Shown: in pieces, positions 60,300 to 64,000 of the stretch
Numbering within the stretch: position 1 is the first letter of the stretch
How the letters are laid out: every line of letters begins with the position of its first letter
NCBI GenBank assembly: GCA_014155875.1
Contig: JACEFZ010025839.1
Location: 62,001-126,000, forward strand
Direction: 5' to 3'
DNA length: 64,000 bases
Source of the DNA: Cepaea nemoralis
Taxonomy: Eukaryota; Mollusca; Gastropoda; Stylommatophora; Helicidae
Position numbers and translations under genes: made by a program
Notes under the pieces: generated by a model
The model's database searches: none
Seen by the model: only the letters and a program-made list of their open reading frames with translations
What the model was told of the DNA's origin: nothing

Positions 60300-61185
60300 T
60301 TTAGCATAGGACCATAGATGTGTAAGCATAGCGTTTATCATTGCTTTCTATTAGTGAATAAGTTAGACTTTGATGAATTCATATGTCTTATGTGGGTGTT
60401 TACTTCGGAAGCCTTGTCATTATGGCTGGAGAAGGACACTTGCATAAGTAGTATTAAGTGGCAGACACTTATCACTGGATCTGTTATATTTTTCACAGGT
60501 TCAACTCCTATCCGGATATAACGAGAAGATAGACACATACTTCGTGTGTGCTGGAAAAGCTTTGAAGATAAAACTAAAGGCATTTCATTTGTGGGGAGAG
60601 CAAATACCCAAATAAACCAAGTAATAAATTAGACAGGATCAAAGAAGAAATAAACTATACTTTTAAAGGAACTTTGAAAAAGAAGATCCAGATAACTAAC
60701 GTAATAAGGAAAAAAGGAATATAAGTTTGCAGAAAGCAAAGCAAAATAACAATACCTACGTCCTGTAGGCATAGACAATAGACAAGTAAAAACATTGCTA
60801 CTCATAGAGACAATATGCTGAACTGTGGTGATGTGGTGTTTTTCAATGTCGGATAAATACTGTCATGAAACAGACTCGGGCGAAGTCATAAACTGACTGG
60901 ATTATTATTACTGTACAGTGATACAGCGGTGAACGGTTTTGTTTCATTCAATAACGGATTTACCGTCAGACTCAAGCATACGGATCATCCAGGGTGAGAT
61001 CTTTCCTGTTTGATGTGCTGTCCTGTGGTTTTGCAAAATGAGTGGGTGAGATGTGACACCGCTACTAGACATTCAGAGTTCATTCTGGCACCAACAGTAG
61101 AATACACTATCAACTACGCTTACACAGTCCATACATACACCAGACATAGTTTTTATTAATAAATCTTTTATTTATCGTTGAAAGG
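60300..61185 (+). mobile_element. Possible diverged copy 3 of dispersed element F
   Basis: TTTTTCACAGGTTCAACTCC near 60,492 and CATACATACACCAGACATAG with ATTAATAAATC near 61,120-61,165 occur at about the spacing of the corresponding words in copy 2 (45,372 and 46,070-46,110). The middle is too diverged to align by eye. Confidence 0.3.
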
Positions 61186-61534
61186 AACTGTTGTCGGAGT
61201 ATGTGTTGAGGGAATAACCGAGAGAGTGAAAGAAATAGATATATGGAAGGGAAGACAGAAGGGAGGAGTGTAGACAGAAGTCAGTCAATAATCCCAACAG
61301 ATAATAAGTTTGAAGATGTGCTTGTTGATTCCACATTCCTCCCGGGAAAACAAGTGACAAACACATTGTCCCTAAATTCAGCCCAGGCTTTGTGCTATGG
61401 AATGGTATAACTCCATTTCACAAACTATGGTCTGTCAAGACATCAAGGTGCTGGTCAGTATCCAATATTCTCATCCATACAGAAGAACAGACCAAATACG
61501 TTTTAAATAACAACATCTATTTACTTATCGTTAC
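61186..61534. other. No recognisable gene
   Basis: Nothing recognised beyond sequence that may be the decayed upstream part of the following non-LTR fragment. Confidence 0.4.
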
Positions 61535-62155
61535 AATGTAATATACAAGTAAATGGGAATATTCTTCAACAAGTGAATCGATACAATTATCTCGGAACAG
61601 TCATAACATCTGATGGGAGATGCCTTAAAGAGATTAGGACAAGAATCGCCGTGGCGAAAATAGCCTTTAGCAAGATGAAAAACATACTGACCAATAAAAA
61701 TATGTCAATTGAAACAAGAAAAAGAGTGTTGAGGTGCTACACGGAGTCTGTTCTTTTTATGGATGTGAAACTTGAACAATGAGAAGTCAAGCTGAAAAAC
61801 ATCTGATGGCTGCAGAAATGTGGTTTCTGAGATGAATGCAAAGAATACCCTGGGCAGACAGAAAAACCAATGACCAAGTACTACAGGAGACAAATAAACA
61901 TCGTAAATTGATTAGAGAAATTAGACGTAGACAGTCAACATTTTTTGGACATGTTATGAGAAGAAATGAATTATAGAACTTGGTGACAACTGGCAAGATT
62001 AAAGGGAACAGACCAAGGGGAAGACCGAGAAGTAAATACCTGCATGGCTTGGCCACATGGCATGGTCGAGACAGGAACACTGAGCTGATCCATGACTCTG
62101 GTGATCGAGTGAAATGGCGAGTCATGACCGCCCACACTTTTCCGCATGGCACATG
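61535..62155 (+). pseudogene. Non-LTR retrotransposon H, C-terminal fragment (+ strand)
   Basis: The + strand reads NRYNYLGTVITSDGRCLKEI, then RTRIAVAKIAFSKMKNILTN and ETRKRVLRCYTESVLF, the standard region after the RT active site. A frameshift near 61,760 leads to ETWTMRSQAEKHLMAAEMWF-like sequence, then KLIREIRRRQSTFFGHVMRR near 61,910-61,965. KGNRPRGRPRSKYLHGLATW lies near 62,000-62,060, and the protein ends near 62,150. Short GATT repeats follow as a possible tail. It is 5'-truncated and frameshifted. The same element appears in opposite orientation at 62,600-63,230. Confidence 0.85.
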
Positions 62156-62599
62156 ATTGATTGATTGATCGTTACATTTCTGTTTATGATTAATTCACAC
62201 AAGATAAAACCAGAAATTAGTGAGAAACAGCGTGAGTATGATGACGGCAGGACACAATAAACAATATTCTATGCCTTGGGTATATTATTGAAACGAGCTG
62301 GAAGTTAAAACATGTATGTGCTTAAGCTGTAAAAACTACACAGAAACATGTAATACAGTGAATCATCAAGAAACGATAAAACTGTCAGGTGTTTTAATCA
62401 TTATCGACACAAATGTGAGAAAATTAAAGAACATTCTAGCAGAAAGCAGCACTTACAAAAATCGACATCGATTTTTGTTCATTCCATTACATAAAAGAGA
62501 CAAATAAATACTACCATCGATTTGTTTTTATAATAAAATGAGCACAGAATGTAAAAGATGCCTGAGACTGCAGTTGGTTGTTACAATATTGCCATCTAA
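62156..62599. other. Spacer between convergent retrocopies
   Basis: No gene recognised. A short GATT run begins it. A 63-codon frame at 62316-62507 has no family features. Confidence 0.45.
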
Positions 62600-63230
62600 C
62601 AGTATACAGATGAAACCGTGGGTCAGATCCGTATTCTTATCTCGACCACGCCACGTGGCCAAACCATTCAGATACTGTATTTACTTATCTACCTTCCTCT
62701 TGTTCTTTTCCCATCAATCTTGCCAGCTGTCACCAAGTTCTCTAATTTATTTCTTCTTATAATGTGTACAAAACATGTTGACTGCCAACGTTTAATTTCT
62801 CTACTCAGCTTACGGTTAGCATTTGCTTCTTGTAGGAGTTTCTAATTTTTTTTTTCCTGTTGTATTCTTTGCATTTTCTTCAGAATCTACATCTTAACGG
62901 CCATTAGAAGTTTTTCCGCTTATCTGCTCATTGTCCACGTTTCACATCCAAACAATGGTACAAGTTCTGTGTAGCTCCTCAACACTCTTTTCCTCGTTGC
63001 AGTTCACATCATTTTATTGGTCAGTGTGTTTTCCATCTTGTAGAAGGTTACCTTCGCCATAGCTATTCTTGTTCTTATCTCTTCAAGGCACCTCTCATCA
63101 GATGTTATGACTGTTCTGAGAAACATGTAGTTGTACCGATTCCCTCGTTTAAAAATATCCCCATTTACCAGTATTTTACATTGTGGTATTTCTTTCTTCG
63201 CAGTGAAGACCATAATCTATGTCTTTTTAC
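62600..63230 (-). pseudogene. Non-LTR retrotransposon H, C-terminal fragment (- strand)
   Basis: On the minus strand, KKEIPQCKILVNGDIFKRGN, then YMFLRTVITSDERCLEEIRT and RIAMAKVTFYKMENTLTNKM, are homologous to the + strand copy at 61,535. Beyond several stops the reading resumes as TRKRVLRSYTELVPLFGCETW-like sequence near 62,950. It ends with GRQINKYS-like and ATWRGR-like segments near 62,650. The segment above 63,213 extends slightly further 5' than its partner. Many stops show that it is dead. Confidence 0.82.
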
Positions 63231-63879
63231 AATTTAATTCTAACCCTAGTTGTTCACTGCAGATCATGTTCATTGTCTGCAATCGATATTGTATCCACAT
63301 ATCTAATGCTATTGATGTTCTGTCCCCTAATGGTGATTCCTCTCATATTTTCTAAATTTCTAAAAAATATTTTCAAGACTCGGACAATGGTAATTTAACC
63401 ATTAAGGTTGGAATACATTCTGGTGTCAAATGAAGCGTCAGTGCTGCGATGGGAATATATAAAGTAACTACAACACGTTGGATTCAATTTCTGAGCGGAG
63501 AGAAAATGGATTTTATTGATGAAAGTTTAAGAACTTTGCATTCGAGGGAAGACTTGGCCATTAGTTGAGCGGACTCGGCAGTGGAGGTAATGCTTGATCC
63601 TCAGATGAGAGACTGTGGACTCTGCAGTCGAGGTCAAGCCGTGGCCCTTAATTTAGTTGTTGAGGACTCTGTAATCGAGCAAAGAATCAGTCCTCGATTA
63701 AGAAGTTGTGGGCTTCGAGAGAATGTTTTCACGTGTTGACAGACAGCAACTAGTCTCTATTTAGTTACCCTCGGACTAAAAGATAGTTGACATAAGGTAT
63801 TATTACTCAAAGGGACTGGTATAGCCTGTCTCGAAGTAATACATTTGTATATGTGTATGAAACACGTGGAAACGATTTT
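63231..63879. other. No recognisable gene
   Basis: The first ~130 bases may be more decayed retrotransposon sequence. Between 63,540 and 63,700 the phrase GACTCGGCAGTGGAGG, GACTCTGCAGTCGAGG, GACTCTGTAATCGAGC recurs about every 50 bases, a weak tandem repeat. Confidence 0.45.
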
Positions 63880-64000
63880 ATGGGACCTGCGTGGCGCAGT
63901 GGCTAGGACTCTTGCCCTCCGGACCGGTGGTCATGGATTCAGCTTCTATCAAGGCTGAATTTTGTTAAATTACATGAGATCCCAGTTTGATCCACTCTAA
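63880..64000 (+). mobile_element. tRNA-derived SINE, family C, copy 2
   Basis: GACCTGCGTGGCGCAGTGGC near 63891 is a good A-box region. CGGTGGTCATGGATTCAGCT near 63924 is a decayed B box. CTATCAAGGCTGAATTTTGT and TAAATT follow as in the copy at 6195-6330. The element runs to the window edge. Confidence 0.5.

Overview
This is repeat-dominated eukaryotic DNA, almost certainly from an animal. The evidence is several tRNA-derived SINE families, APE-type non-LTR retrotransposon fragments, a mariner, hAT copies, a MITE, and very long tandem arrays. I see no intact protein-coding gene, no operon-like layout and no intact RNA gene. The repertoire looks like an invertebrate, and a mollusc is my low-confidence guess. 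Most open frames here are by-products of tandem repeats or decayed transposon genes.

Layout. 1-6.5 kb: unique-looking DNA with tRNA-like SINE copies, a 65-bp minisatellite, tetranucleotide runs, and two non-autonomous hAT elements side by side, bounded by three identical 8-bp target duplications. 6.55-34.07 kb: a 27.5-kb satellite block. Its left 2.1 kb uses 44/51-bp units and its right 24.1 kb uses 45-bp units (some 44 bp), each unit made of two ~22-bp halves. A decayed DD34D mariner with TIRs and a TA duplication lies exactly between the two subfamilies. 34-38.5 kb: SINE remnants, tetranucleotide and 26-bp repeats, and members of two unnamed dispersed families (E, F). 38.5-42 kb: the same ~22-bp monomer in a different arrangement, an 87-bp tetramer. 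It is interrupted by a 5S-rRNA/tRNA chimeric SINE, which itself carries a TA-flanked MITE, and by a non-LTR retrotransposon with an (AATG)n tail. 42-49 kb: dispersed families D and F, 45-bp and 70-bp minisatellites, a third copy of SINE family A and a truncated Tc1/IS630-type transposase. 49.9-54.4 kb: two 5'-truncated copies of one non-LTR element within a composite array, in which its ~55-bp 3' tail recurs ten times between GA microsatellites. 54.5-64 kb: more SINEs, a non-LTR fragment with a (GAA)n tail and a stray 3' tail inside it, and a convergent pair of related non-LTR 3' ends.

Nothing here works together as a pathway. The window is a layered record of transposon insertion and satellite growth. 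The observations most worth checking are the shared 22-bp ancestry of the arrays, the triple hAT target duplication, the 5S/tRNA chimera split by a MITE, the retrotransposon-tail/GA composite array, and the 34-bp hairpin at the 5' end of a truncated retrocopy. All alignments were made by eye, so boundaries of diverged repeats are approximate.
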